NCBI RefSeq assembly: GCF_010723305.1
Contig: NZ_BLKW01000004.1
Location: 2,124,255-2,188,254, forward strand
Direction: 5' to 3'
Length of the DNA stretch: 64,000 nucleotides
Source: Mycobacterium botniense
Lineage (GTDB): Bacteria > Actinomycetota > Actinomycetes > Mycobacteriales > Mycobacteriaceae
This document shows positions 32,495-41,720 of the stretch, one piece after another. The position numbers were made by a program, and so were the translations under genes. The number at the start of each line of letters is the position of its first letter. Position 1 is the stretch's first letter. The notes beneath the pieces were generated by a model, which worked only from the letters and a program-made list of their open reading frames with translations, made no database searches and was not told the DNA's origin.

Positions 32495-33153
32495 CCGATT
32501 CCGCTGACCAGCCGCCCGGTGTCAGGTTCGCGGTCCTCGAGGTGGCTCCGGAACCTTACGCGGTCACCCCGGTGCTGACCGCGCGCGTGGGTGTCGTTGC
32601 ACCCGACGACGAACCCGTACATGCCATCGCCCTGCGCTGCCAGGTCCGCATCGATCCGGTGCGCCGCGGCTACTCCGACGAGGAGGCAGTGGGGCTGCTG
32701 GATTTGTTCGGCCCCAGAGAACGCTGGGCGACCACCCAGCACACATTCCTGTGGCAGCACGCCACCGCGATGGTTCCCGCGTTCACCGGCACCACCGAGG
32801 TAGCGCTGCCCCTGGAGTGCAGCTACGACTTCGAGGTGGCCGCCGCCAAATACCTGCACGCGTTGCGTGGCGGCGCCGTGCCGTTGCAGTTCTTGTTCAG
32901 CGGAACGGTTTTCATGGCCGGTGAACGCGGCTTCTCGGTTCGGCAGATCTCCTGGGACTGCGAAGACCGCTATGACATGCCCGTGCAGGTGTGGCAGCAG
33001 CTTATCCGCCTGCACTACCCCGACAGCGGATGGGTGCGGCTGTCTCACGACACGGTGAACGCGCTCGCTGCCTACAAGTCGGCGCGCGGGCTGCTCAGCA
33101 TCGATGACGCGGTGAACGCACTGTTGGGGGCGGCTCACCAGGAGGCGCGATGA
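32491..33153 (+). CDS. Hydrogenase-locus DUF6084 family protein
   Basis: A 220-residue protein starting at ATG 32491, which overlaps the stop of the previous gene. No metal motif is visible. The sequence has alternating hydrophobic strands (FAVLEVAPEPYAVTPVLTAR, IALRCQVRIDPVRRGY), a conserved LLDLFGPRERW, and a tail with YKSARGLLSIDDAVNALL. The family is known only from hydrogenase loci, so an accessory or structural role is inferred. No enzyme function can be assigned. Confidence 0.65.
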   Translation: MTDSADQPPGVRFAVLEVAPEPYAVTPVLTARVGVVAPDDEPVHAIALRCQVRIDPVRRGYSDEEAVGLLDLFGPRERWATTQHTFLWQHATAMVPAFTGTTEVALPLECSYDFEVAAAKYLHALRGGAVPLQFLFSGTVFMAGERGFSVRQISWDCEDRYDMPVQVWQQLIRLHYPDSGWVRLSHDTVNALAAYKSARGLLSIDDAVNALLGAAHQEAR

Positions 33154-34502
33154 GCGCGAAGTGGGATCGGGTCCGTGCGGTCGCTGATGCGGTTCTCTAC
33201 GAGGGATACCTGCTCTACCCGTACCGCGCCACGTCGACCCGCAACCGATCACGATGGCAGTGGGGTGTTGTGGGGCCACCCGACGCAGCTGACGCCGGGC
33301 TGGGCGAAGATGACAGCATCTCAGCCCAGTTCCTTGTCGATCGGGTAGCGGCACTGGCGCTGGTAGTGCGCTTTCTGCAGCTGCAGCACCGCGGCGCTGA
33401 GCGGGATACCGGCTGCCGGCGTTACCAGCCGGTTGATGAACTCACCACCGAAGCGGGGTCCTGGCTCTCGTGGGACGAAGCGGTAGAACGCGAGTTATCT
33501 TTCGGCCCTTTGGAATTAGCGGAGTCACCTGCCCAATGGACGCTACCGGTGACCGCCCCGGCCGGAACCGAAATCGAAACAGTCAGCGGCGGCAGGCTGG
33601 TGCGGACAAGGCAGGAGGTGCGTGCGGAGCTGCACGTCAGTGTCGAGCCGGACGACAGCTCATTTCGGGTCACCACCATACTGCGCAACACCGGCGCCGC
33701 TGCCATCGACAGGAGCGACGCAATCGCACGATCTCTCATCGGCACTCACATCATCGCAGAAGCCGTTGGTGGCGAATTTATTTCACTGCTCGAGCCGCCA
33801 GAGCATGCCGCCGCCGCGGCGGCTCGCTGCCGACAGCATCGATGCTTCCCGGTGCTGGCCGGCCAGGCCGGTGAGCGCGATCTGTTGTTGATCTCGCCGA
33901 TCATCCTCTACGACTATCCCGAGATCGCCGAGCAAAGCCAAACCGCACTCTACGATTGCACTGAGATCGATGAATTGCTCACGCTGCGGGTGATGACCAT
34001 GACCGACCAAGAGAAAGCAGAAGCGCGGGCCACCGATCCGCTGGCCGCCCAGATCATCGACCGCTGCGAGGCAATGTCGCCAGAGGAACTCCAGCGTCTG
34101 CACGGTGTGCTGCACGATCCGCATGGCGAACAGAGTGCCCCCGACCCCGGGCTCATTCCGGAAATACCCGAGGGCTCGGACTGGTGGGATCCACTGGCGG
34201 ACACCGCAGTACGTCCGGAAGTCGATGCGGTGCTGGTGAACGGTGTCCGGGTGGCGCGCGGCAGCCGTGTGCGGCTGCATCCGGCCCGCCGCGCCGACGC
34301 ACAGGACCTGTTTTTCGCGGGGAAAACCGCACACGTCACCTCAGTGCACGAAGACGTCGACGGCAACCGGCACGTCGGTGTCGTCGTCGACGATGACCCG
34401 GCCGCTGACTTGCACGAGTGGTATGGCCGCTACTTGTACTTCTCCCCCGACGAAATCGAACCGCTCGATATGAAACACACCGGCACTGAAAGGAGTCCGT
34501 GA
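33150..34502 (+). CDS. Large uncharacterised hydrogenase-locus protein
   Basis: A 450-residue protein, overlapped four bases with the gene before it. The N-terminus (AVADAVLYEGYLLYPYRATSTRNRSRWQWG) is a motif recalled from other actinobacterial group 1h loci. A central beta-rich region follows, then an acidic linker (SAPDPGLIPEIPEGSDWWD) and a C-terminal domain (VNGVRVARGSRVRLHPARRA, LHEWYGRYLYFSPDEIEPL) resembling a small beta-barrel. No signal peptide or membrane segment is evident. Its size and fixed position suggest a role specific to this hydrogenase, which is not known. Confidence 0.65.
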   Translation: MSAKWDRVRAVADAVLYEGYLLYPYRATSTRNRSRWQWGVVGPPDAADAGLGEDDSISAQFLVDRVAALALVVRFLQLQHRGAERDTGCRRYQPVDELTTEAGSWLSWDEAVERELSFGPLELAESPAQWTLPVTAPAGTEIETVSGGRLVRTRQEVRAELHVSVEPDDSSFRVTTILRNTGAAAIDRSDAIARSLIGTHIIAEAVGGEFISLLEPPEHAAAAAARCRQHRCFPVLAGQAGERDLLLISPIILYDYPEIAEQSQTALYDCTEIDELLTLRVMTMTDQEKAEARATDPLAAQIIDRCEAMSPEELQRLHGVLHDPHGEQSAPDPGLIPEIPEGSDWWDPLADTAVRPEVDAVLVNGVRVARGSRVRLHPARRADAQDLFFAGKTAHVTSVHEDVDGNRHVGVVVDDDPAADLHEWYGRYLYFSPDEIEPLDMKHTGTERSP

Positions 34503-34633
34503 TGGCGACACCGCTTGAGATCATAGGGTGGGTGTTTATCGGCATCATCGCCCTGGCCGTCCTCATCGGAGTGGTGATGGGACTGGTGAACATTGGGGAT
34601 GCCCGGCGCTACTTGAAGATCCGGCGCATGTAA
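34502..34633 (+). CDS. Small single-span membrane protein of hydrogenase locus
   Basis: A 43-residue protein whose ATG shares a base with the preceding stop (TGATG). Residues 6-30 (IIGWVFIGIIALAVLIGVVMG) form one transmembrane helix, followed by the basic tail ARRYLKIRRM. It is preceded by AAAGGAG, a good ribosome-binding site. It may tether the soluble Hhy enzyme or its electron acceptor to the membrane. It is easily missed because of its length. Confidence 0.7.
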   Translation: MATPLEIIGWVFIGIIALAVLIGVVMGLVNIGDARRYLKIRRM

Positions 34634-34649
34634 CGACCCGGACGGCCCG

Positions 34650-35141
34650 ATGGCAGCGCGCATCCTGGTGGCCGGCATCGGCAACATCTTCCTCGGCGAC
34701 GACGGCTTCGGTCCCGAGGTGCTGCGTCACCTTCCGGGCCGGGTCGCCGAAACCGACGACGTGCGCATCATCGATTACGGGATCGGAGGAATGCATTTGG
34801 CCTATGACCTCCTGGACGGCTGGGATGCGTTGGTGCTCGTCGACGCGCTACCCGACCAGGGCTCCCCTGGAACAGTGCATGTCTTCGAGGCCGATCACGC
34901 GTCGCTGTGTTCTGCCGCGGCACTGGATGCGCATGGCATGGACCCGGGGACGGTGTTCGCCAGTCTGCGTGCCCTCGGCGGCGAGCCTCCGCGCACCATC
35001 GTGGTGGGGTGCGAAGTCGCCGACATCGCAGAGGGGATGGGTCTGAGTGAGGTGGTCCGGGCAGCTGTTCCGAACGCGGTGGCGGCAGTCGAGTCGACGG
35101 TGTCGATGCTGCAGGGCCGCGATGCGATACGAAAGGTCTAG
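34650..35141 (+). CDS. Hydrogenase maturation endopeptidase (HyaD/HycI family)
   Basis: A 163-residue nickel-dependent protease. The hallmark GIGNIFLGDDGFGPEVL carries the Glu ligand of the metal site, and LVDALPDQGSPG the Asp. It cleaves the C-terminal tail of HhyL once the NiFe cofactor is inserted. It is placed between the small membrane protein and hypC; it is the only protease in this locus. Confidence 0.9.
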   Translation: MAARILVAGIGNIFLGDDGFGPEVLRHLPGRVAETDDVRIIDYGIGGMHLAYDLLDGWDALVLVDALPDQGSPGTVHVFEADHASLCSAAALDAHGMDPGTVFASLRALGGEPPRTIVVGCEVADIAEGMGLSEVVRAAVPNAVAAVESTVSMLQGRDAIRKV

Positions 35142-35144
35142 ATC

Positions 35145-35402
35145 ATGTGTCTGGGGATTCCGGGCCAGGTTGTCCGGATGCTCGACGGCTACGGCGGCCA
35201 GCTGGCGCTGGTCGACGTTGCCGGTGAGACCCGCAAGGTCAATGTCGGGATGCTGCCGGAGGAATCGTTTGCCCCGGGAGACTGGGTGATCATCCACATG
35301 GGTTTTGTGGTCGAAAAGACCGACCGGGCCGGGGCCGAGCAGGCGATGGCCGGATTGGAGCTGATGGGCCGGGGCAGCGACGACTCGGAGGTGCCGACCT
35401 AG
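35145..35402 (+). CDS. hypC: Hydrogenase assembly chaperone HypC
   Basis: An 85-residue HypC/HupF protein beginning MCLGIPGQVV, with the essential Cys2 that binds the Fe(CN)2CO unit and the apo-large subunit. The OB-like core (LALVDVAGETRKVNVGML) and PGDWVIIHMGFVVEK complete the family. It is the last gene of the hydrogenase locus. Its usual partners HypD, HypE and HypF are not in the window. Confidence 0.92.
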   Translation: MCLGIPGQVVRMLDGYGGQLALVDVAGETRKVNVGMLPEESFAPGDWVIIHMGFVVEKTDRAGAEQAMAGLELMGRGSDDSEVPT

Positions 35403-35440
35403 CCGCGGCGACGGTGCGGGGCCGCCGCGTCCCGCGTGCG

Positions 35441-36385
35441 CTAGGGGAAACCGAGCCGCAGGTACGCCCGGATCGTGGTACCCGTTGGCGCGGCATACAT
35501 GCGGACGAGATCTGCGACCGCGTTGACCAGGAACAGCCCACGGCCGCCGGGGCCGTCGCCACTCGGCAGCCTGCGCCCGGCCAGCGGATCGTCGAGGCAA
35601 CCACGATCACTGGCCTCACACACGAGATGCCCGTGGGATGGCCAGAAAGCGAGCTGGCATGGCTGTCCTGCGTGCTGCAGGCTGTTGCTAGCCAACTCGG
35701 TCACGATCAGCAGCAGGGACTCCAGACGTTCCCGGGACAGGCCGAACTGGCGGGCGTAGTGCGCGGCGAAAGTCCGCGCCGAACCCAGATCGGCGTGCGC
35801 CCTGACCGTGTAGCTGACCGCCATCGCATCGCGGACCAGGGGCCGGTGATGACGGGTTAGCGCGTCGTGCGGCGCGAATTCGGCGCAGCGGTCCGTCGAC
35901 CCAGACTGCCACAGCAGCGGATGTGTCATGCGCGCGTCCGCCAGCGCACGGTCAGCGAGCCGGCTTGTGTCATACGGGCATAGCGCCGTCATCTCGCAGC
36001 CGTCGAACAGCAGGTTACACAGAGCCTCACTTTCGACACATACGGCATATTCGTCCACACTTCGTCCCGGCCACACCGGTTCTCCGACGATTCGCACCCG
36101 CCGATCGCGGTGTTCGGTGGCGAAGCCATCCATCACACCCAGCATCCGGGCAGGGTTGCGGCCGATCTCCGTCATATCGGCCATCGCCACGTTGGCCGCC
36201 GCGTCGCCCAGGGCGCCGCGCAGCATCGCCAAGTTGCGTGTGGGTACTCCGACCAGCACGGGCTGGCCCAGAGCCAGCCCGTCGAGAATGAAGGGCAGCA
36301 CCTGATCGAGGTATTGCTGCTCGCAGCCATATAACAGCGCCGCATGCACGAAACCGCTCGCTTCGGCGGTTGTGGTCGTGGACAT
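35441..36385 (-). CDS. MEDS-domain/anti-sigma-factor-like histidine kinase ATPase
   Basis: A 314-residue fusion. The N-terminal half (HAALLYGCEQQYLDQVLPFILDG) is a MEDS/DcmR-type sensory domain. The C-terminal half is an HATPase_c anti-sigma-like domain with N-box VTELASNSLQHAG and the G-box region GDGPGGRGLFLVNAVAD. Such RsbW-like proteins control anti-sigma or anti-anti-sigma switches. It is convergent with hypC, with a 38-base gap. A role in controlling the hydrogenase is only a positional guess. Confidence 0.82.
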   Translation of the reverse strand: MSTTTTAEASGFVHAALLYGCEQQYLDQVLPFILDGLALGQPVLVGVPTRNLAMLRGALGDAAANVAMADMTEIGRNPARMLGVMDGFATEHRDRRVRIVGEPVWPGRSVDEYAVCVESEALCNLLFDGCEMTALCPYDTSRLADRALADARMTHPLLWQSGSTDRCAEFAPHDALTRHHRPLVRDAMAVSYTVRAHADLGSARTFAAHYARQFGLSRERLESLLLIVTELASNSLQHAGQPCQLAFWPSHGHLVCEASDRGCLDDPLAGRRLPSGDGPGGRGLFLVNAVADLVRMYAAPTGTTIRAYLRLGFP

Positions 36386-36539
36386 GCCCCATCCCCGCTC
36401 GCCATGCCCCGACCGCTACTAAGGCTACCGGTCCCGAATCGGGCCCGCACCCAGGGCCGCGGGCGTCGAGATGACAACCGATCCGGTAGCGCAACCGAGC
36501 GTCGTCACCGGCGCCATCAGCGTTAGCGCACACCCGAAC

Positions 36540-37736
36540 TCAACATGTCAACACCATGCACCCGGCAATGGGGCCGCCGCCGACGCCGATGACGGCGACC
36601 TCTGGGCGCCGGGGCACCTGCCGCTCCCCGGCCTGGCCGCGCAGCTGCAGACACGCCTCGTGCAGCACCCAGTAGCCGTGCATCCGCCCAGCCGACAGTT
36701 GTCCGCCATAGGTGTTCAGCGGCAGCGCGCCGTCGCGGGCGATGCGGGTAGCCCCCTCGACGAACGGACCGCCTTCGCCGTCACCGCAGATGCCGAGGGC
36801 TTCCAGCCAGGCGATGGTCAGAAACGTGAACCCGTCGTACAGTTCCGCGATGTCGATATCGGTGGGCTTCAGGTCGGTGCGCGACCACATTTGCGCCGCC
36901 GCATCAACCGACGCCATCTTGGGATAATCCGGGCGGTGAAACCAGCCGCCCGCACCGTTCGACCCGCCGATAGCCTCCACCGCGACCGGCCGGTGCGGAC
37001 AGTCGGCAGCATAGTCGGCGGCCGACACCACTACCGCGATCGACCCGTCGACGGGCACATCGCAGTCGAGCAGTCCAAACGGTGACGACACCGGCCGCGC
37101 AGCGAGGTAGTCTGCCATTGTCATCGGTTCGCGGTACACGGCAAGGGGATTCAGTGCTGCGTTGCGACGGCTGTTGATCGCCAGCCAGCCCAGTTGCTCT
37201 TTGGTGGTCCCGTACAGCTCCATATGGCGGCGACAGTTCAACGCCAGCCAGTTCGCCGCGGAATAGGCGTGCGCCGCAACAAGATCAGCGACATCATCCA
37301 TTGGGCCGATCGCCGGTCGATCACCATCTGCTGGCGAGTCGACGATCCGCGCCAGCGGTGGACGCGGCGCGTCCGCGGCGGACGCTGAGGTCGGCACACT
37401 GCCGCCGATCATCTGTACGGTCCGGTAGACCAGCACATGCCGAGCCCGCCCTTCGGCGACCGCACGACACGCCGACATCACCGGGGTCAGCAGCCCGCCG
37501 GTGTCGAACCCGCTCGTGCAGTCGACCGCCGCAAGGTGCAGCGCGGCGGTGACCTCAGCCGCCGCGGTATCACCGAGAGTCGCGATTCCGTCGATATCCC
37601 CGGGAGTCAAGCCGGCGTCGCTGATCGCCGCCTGCACGGCCTCCAGGGTCAGTTCGAGGCCCGGGATGCCGGTGCGGCGCCCGATTCGCGAGATGCCGAC
37701 TCCGGACAGGATCGCAGCCTTCTCGAAATACCGCAT
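36540..37736 (-). CDS. Thiolase-fold lipid-transfer protein/aldolase (Ltp type)
   Basis: A 398-residue thiolase-superfamily protein of the SCP2/Ltp type. It lacks the usual thiolase Cys-His context. Tyr residues like those reported as catalytic in Ltp2 aldolase lie in IAELYDGFTFLT and in NTYGGQLSAGRMHGYWV. These aldolases shorten side chains of steroid-like acyl-CoAs with a DUF35 partner, and such a partner is encoded divergently next door. ATG 37736 matches the start of family homology; the frame continues upstream to 37835 over the promoter. Confidence 0.8.
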   Translation of the reverse strand: MRYFEKAAILSGVGISRIGRRTGIPGLELTLEAVQAAISDAGLTPGDIDGIATLGDTAAAEVTAALHLAAVDCTSGFDTGGLLTPVMSACRAVAEGRARHVLVYRTVQMIGGSVPTSASAADAPRPPLARIVDSPADGDRPAIGPMDDVADLVAAHAYSAANWLALNCRRHMELYGTTKEQLGWLAINSRRNAALNPLAVYREPMTMADYLAARPVSSPFGLLDCDVPVDGSIAVVVSAADYAADCPHRPVAVEAIGGSNGAGGWFHRPDYPKMASVDAAAQMWSRTDLKPTDIDIAELYDGFTFLTIAWLEALGICGDGEGGPFVEGATRIARDGALPLNTYGGQLSAGRMHGYWVLHEACLQLRGQAGERQVPRRPEVAVIGVGGGPIAGCMVLTC

Positions 37737-37792
37737 GACCACCGTCCGTACGCCCAGCTGCTCATGAACCAGGGTTAATAAACTACACTCGG

Positions 37793-38233
37793 GTGTTTGT
37801 GGCCGCCGAGCCGGATTCGCCCGCTGCCCCCGCACGCATCCTTCCGGACCATCAGCGGGGGCAGCCGTTCTGGACAGGCGGGGCCAGCGGACAGCTGCTG
37901 ATCGAGCACTGCGACCAGTGCGCCCGCTGGGTGCATCCTCCCGTCGGTCAATGTTGTGAGTGCGGCAGCCCGCTGGTCGCCCGACCGGTTTCGGGGCGCG
38001 GCACCGTGTTCACGTATACGGTCAACTTCCACCCGTTCAACCCCGGCGTTCCGGTCCCCTACATCATCGCCATCATCGAACTGGCCGAGCAGCAAGACCT
38101 GCGGCTGGCGGCTAACATCGTGGACTGCGAACCGGATTCAGTTTTTTGCGGAATGCCGGTCGAGGTTCGATTCGAACGGCAGGGCAGCGGTCCCGACGCG
38201 GTGTTCGTGCCGGTCTTCGCCCCCGCCAACTAG
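37793..38233 (+). CDS. DUF35 OB-fold/zinc-ribbon protein
   Basis: A 146-residue ChsH2/DUF35-type protein: an N-terminal helix, a rubredoxin-like zinc ribbon (CDQCARWVHPPVGQCCECG), and an OB-fold (GTVFTYTVNFHPFNPGVPVPYIIAI). DUF35 proteins bind and stabilise thiolase-like or hydratase enzymes. It is divergent from the Ltp-type gene, 56 bases from start to start. GTG 37793 is accepted for lack of alternatives. Confidence 0.82.
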   Translation: MFVAAEPDSPAAPARILPDHQRGQPFWTGGASGQLLIEHCDQCARWVHPPVGQCCECGSPLVARPVSGRGTVFTYTVNFHPFNPGVPVPYIIAIIELAEQQDLRLAANIVDCEPDSVFCGMPVEVRFERQGSGPDAVFVPVFAPAN

Positions 38234-38311
38234 GCTGAGCGGACACTGCCGCGACAACATCCGTGTGTGTACCCAAACCTTCGATACCGGAATTGTTCTG
38301 CGTCCGCTGCG

Positions 38312-40477
38312 CTAGGAGATCAGTGGGTCTCGCGGCATACCGAGAATCCGCTCGGCGATCTGATTACGGGTCACCTCCGACGTGCCGCCCGCGATCGCCA
38401 TCCCGCGGGCGGCGAGCGCCATCCGGCCGACCAGCGCCCCCGGCCCGTCGGTCAACGCGACCTCCGGCCCAACCAGGTCAGCCCAGATCGCCGCGCCTTC
38501 GCCCATGTGCTCGGCGAGCTTCAGCTTGGTGATGTTGCCTTCCGGTCCCGGACCCGTTCCCTCAACACTGCGGACGACGCGGCGCAAGTTCAGCAACCGC
38601 AGTGCATGATCCTGGGCGAGAAAGGCGCCCACACGAACAGTGGCTCCCGCCAGCCGATCTCGGTGTCGTTGGGCTAACTGCACCAGCTGCGTCGCCACAC
38701 CCTCGGAGAATGACCCTCCGCCGCCGATGCTGACCCGTTCGTTGCCCAACGTCGCGCGAGCCACCGTCCATCCGGCATTGGGCTCACCGACCACGTCTTC
38801 GTCGGGGACGAACACGTCGTTGAAGAACACCTCGTTGAAGTCTGCGCCGCCGGTGGCCTGGCGCAGCGGGCGCACCTCGACGCCCGGCGCCTTCATGTCG
38901 ACGGCCATCGTGGTGATACCGGCGTGCTTGGGCGCATCCGGGTCGGTGCGCACGGTGGCCAGGCCGCGTCGGCAGTAGTGCGCTCCGCTGGTCCACACCT
39001 TCTGCCCGTTGATCTTCCAGCCCCCGGCCACTTTGGTACCGCGCGTCTTGATCCCGGCCGCATCCGATCCGGCGTCGGGTTCGGAGAACAACTGGCACCA
39101 CACTTCCTCCTGGCGAAGCGCCGGCTCAACGAACCTCTCGATCTGCGAAGGAGTCCCGTGCTGGATCAGCGTCAGGATTACCCATCCGGTAATCGAATAG
39201 TCCGGGCGTTTGATACCGGCGGCGCGGAACTCTTCGTCGATCACCAGTTGCTCGACCGCGCCGGCGGCACGACCCCACGGTTTGGGCCAGTGCGGCATGA
39301 TGTAGCCGGTCTCGATCAGCTTGTCGAGTTGCGATTTTTCGTCCAGAGCCGCGATCTCGGCGGCATCGGCACGGATCTGCTTGCGCAGCTCCTCGGCCTC
39401 GGCCGGTAAGTCCAGGCTATTGCGGCGCATCACACCGGCCGCGGTGCGCTCGAAGACATCTCGTGCAGGCGCGTCACCGCCGAACAACGCAGCCAGCACC
39501 CGCGCGCGGCGCATATGCAGATGCGCGTCGTGCTCCCAGGTGAAGCCGATACCGCCGTGCACTTGGATGTTGAGTTCGGCGTTGCGCACGTAGGCGGGAA
39601 ATGCCAGCGCACCGGCAACCGCTGCCATAAGGCGGAACTGCTCCTCGTCTTCGGCGGCGGCGCGCGACGCGTCCCACACCGCGGCCGCCGCGGACTCGGC
39701 TTCCACCAGCATGTTCGCGCAGTGGTGTTTCACCGCCTGGAAGGTGCCGATGGTGCGGCCGAATTGCTTGCGCACCTTGGCGTAACCGACAGCGGCGTCG
39801 ACGCAGTCCATCGCACCGCCAACCGCCTCGGCGGCCAGCAGTGTGCGCGCACGGGCCAGCGCGGCGTCGCGGGCGCCGGGCAGGATATCGCCGGCGGTGA
39901 GGCTGACATTGCGCAGGCTCACCCGACCGGAGCGGCGGGTCGGGTCGAAATTCGCGGGGATGTCGACCGACACGCCCGCGCGGCCGCGCTCCAGTAGCAG
40001 CACGTCGTCACCGGCGGCGATCAGCAACAGCTCGGCCAGCCCGGCGCCCAGCACGATCCCCGCCTCGCCGTCGGCGGTTCCGTCCGTGATGCGCACCTGG
40101 CCGTCCAGCCCGACGCCCGCGGTGAGGGTTCCGTCGATCAGCCGCGGCAAGAGCCGCTGTCGTTGTTCGGTGTTTCCTTCCGTTGCGATCACCGACGAGG
40201 TGATCACGGTGGGCACGAATGGCCCCGGCGCCACCGCCCGGCCCAACTCTTCGACCACCACCACGAGTTCGGGCAACCCGTAGCCTGAGCCGCCGTGTTC
40301 TTCGTCGATATGCAGGCCCAGCCAGCCGAGCTCCACCAGATGCTGCCAGAATGGCGGGCGGGTTTCGTCAGCCGAGTCGAGCAGCGACCGCGCCGCCCAG
40401 CGCGCCTTTTGCGATGTCAAAAACGCGCGGGCCACCTCGGCGAGTTCGCGGTGATCGTCGGTCAGGGCGATACCCAT
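38312..40477 (-). CDS. fadE22: Fused acyl-CoA dehydrogenase FadE22
   Basis: A 721-residue protein with two acyl-CoA dehydrogenase modules in tandem, the length of M. tuberculosis FadE22 as recalled. Module 1 (about 1-365) ends with IQVHGGIGFTWEHDAHLHMRRA. Module 2 (about 370-721) has the flavin-site AGIKTRGTKVAGGWKINGQKV and the end GGTSEVTRNQIAERILGMPR. One half is usually catalytic, the other structural. It oxidises acyl-CoA, probably of sterol or branched fatty acid origin. It also re-anchors the synteny to M. tuberculosis, next to cyp136. Confidence 0.9.
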   Translation of the reverse strand: MGIALTDDHRELAEVARAFLTSQKARWAARSLLDSADETRPPFWQHLVELGWLGLHIDEEHGGSGYGLPELVVVVEELGRAVAPGPFVPTVITSSVIATEGNTEQRQRLLPRLIDGTLTAGVGLDGQVRITDGTADGEAGIVLGAGLAELLLIAAGDDVLLLERGRAGVSVDIPANFDPTRRSGRVSLRNVSLTAGDILPGARDAALARARTLLAAEAVGGAMDCVDAAVGYAKVRKQFGRTIGTFQAVKHHCANMLVEAESAAAAVWDASRAAAEDEEQFRLMAAVAGALAFPAYVRNAELNIQVHGGIGFTWEHDAHLHMRRARVLAALFGGDAPARDVFERTAAGVMRRNSLDLPAEAEELRKQIRADAAEIAALDEKSQLDKLIETGYIMPHWPKPWGRAAGAVEQLVIDEEFRAAGIKRPDYSITGWVILTLIQHGTPSQIERFVEPALRQEEVWCQLFSEPDAGSDAAGIKTRGTKVAGGWKINGQKVWTSGAHYCRRGLATVRTDPDAPKHAGITTMAVDMKAPGVEVRPLRQATGGADFNEVFFNDVFVPDEDVVGEPNAGWTVARATLGNERVSIGGGGSFSEGVATQLVQLAQRHRDRLAGATVRVGAFLAQDHALRLLNLRRVVRSVEGTGPGPEGNITKLKLAEHMGEGAAIWADLVGPEVALTDGPGALVGRMALAARGMAIAGGTSEVTRNQIAERILGMPRDPLIS

Positions 40478-40624
40478 CGGTGCCCTCCTCGGGGACGAGC
40501 CGGCCGTGCACTGAGTGTAGTGAGATGGTGGCGCGCGAAAGCCGCCGGGCGACGGTCGAGCCGGGCTTGCCGCGCAGCCGCGGCTGCGGTCACCGCCGTG
40601 CCCCGCGGCCGGCGGCGGGCGCGG

Positions 40625-41395
40625 TCATTTGGGCGCGAAACGCTGTCCGGCGTCGAGCCGCAGACATTGGCCGTTGAGCATGGGGTTATCCACGATGGCC
40701 GCCACCAGCTTGGCGAACTCCTCAGGCCGGCCCAGCCGACGCGGGAACGCCGCGTCCTTGGTCAGCGCGGTGGCGTAGTCCTCGGGAATCCCCTTGGTCA
40801 GCCCGGTGGCGAACAGGCTGGGGGCGATGGCCAGCACCCGGATGCCCAGCGACCCCAGATCGCGTGCCATCGTCAGACACATTCCGGCGATCGCGGCTTT
40901 GGCTGCGGTGTAGGCGACTTGGCCGATCTGGCCTTCGAAGGCCGCGATCGAGGAGGTGTTGATGATGACCCCGCGTTCCCCGGTTGTTTCGGGGTCCTCG
41001 GGTTCGTTCTTGCTCATGTGCCACGCCGCCAGCCGGCTGATGTTGAAAGTGCCGATCAGGTTGAGATCCACCACGGAGCGAAAGGATTCGAGATCATGCG
41101 GACCTTCTTTCGTCAATGTCCGCTTGGCGATTCCGCCTCCGGCGGTCGTCACCGCGACGTGCAGCCCGCCGAGACCTTCGACCGCGGCCTGCAAGGCCTC
41201 CTCGGTGCCGGTGAAGTCGGTGACGTCCACCGGGTAGAACTCGCCGCCGACACCGGCGGCCACCTCTTTGCCCTCCGACGCCTCGCGGTCAAGTATTGCC
41301 ACCCGGGCGCCGCGGGCGGCCAGCAGCTCGGCGCTGGCGCGGCCCATCCCCGACGCGCCACCGATGACGACCACCTTCTTGCCGTTGATCTCCAT
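40625..41395 (-). CDS. Short-chain dehydrogenase, 3-hydroxyacyl-CoA dehydrogenase type
   Basis: A 256-residue SDR resembling type-2 3-hydroxyacyl-CoA dehydrogenase (HSD10). Motifs: IGGASGMGRASAELL, NTSSIAAFEGQ (Ser) and YTAAKAAIAGM (YxxxK). The loop between about residues 120 and 140 is long, as in HSD10. Asp in AILDRE fits NAD+ specificity. It likely carries out the third step of beta-oxidation and is upstream of fadE22 on the same strand, 147 bases away. Confidence 0.88.
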   Translation of the reverse strand: MEINGKKVVVIGGASGMGRASAELLAARGARVAILDREASEGKEVAAGVGGEFYPVDVTDFTGTEEALQAAVEGLGGLHVAVTTAGGGIAKRTLTKEGPHDLESFRSVVDLNLIGTFNISRLAAWHMSKNEPEDPETTGERGVIINTSSIAAFEGQIGQVAYTAAKAAIAGMCLTMARDLGSLGIRVLAIAPSLFATGLTKGIPEDYATALTKDAAFPRRLGRPEEFAKLVAAIVDNPMLNGQCLRLDAGQRFAPK

Positions 41396-41720
41396 TCGAA
41401 TCTCCTTACCTGGCTGGTCCTTCTCGCGCGGGCTCCGGATGCCCGGCTGCCTGTCGTGCCGCGTCGCCGGACAGTACCAAGCACGCTATCGCGGCCCGGC
41501 CACGCCACCTGCACCAGCCGGCAACCCCGGCTGCCGGGATCGGCGCCGGCAACCCGCGGCGGCGCCGCAGCACCCGGCTCATCCTGTTTCCGCGCACTTC
41601 AGGTAACACGGCGGCAAACTGCGGTTGAATACTTTCCGGCATGTCGGGCGCCGGCCTGCCCGGGTGATTGGCAAGATGTACGGGCGTGCGTGTTCCGTCG
41701 TGGGTGGGGAGTCCGCTCAG
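41396..41720. other. Intergenic region between SDR and PAP2 gene
   Basis: A 325-base divergent region. The open frame of the PAP2 gene extends into it as far as 41625, but that sequence is Arg/Gly-rich and unlikely to be translated. No repeat or clear promoter was seen. Confidence 0.35.
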
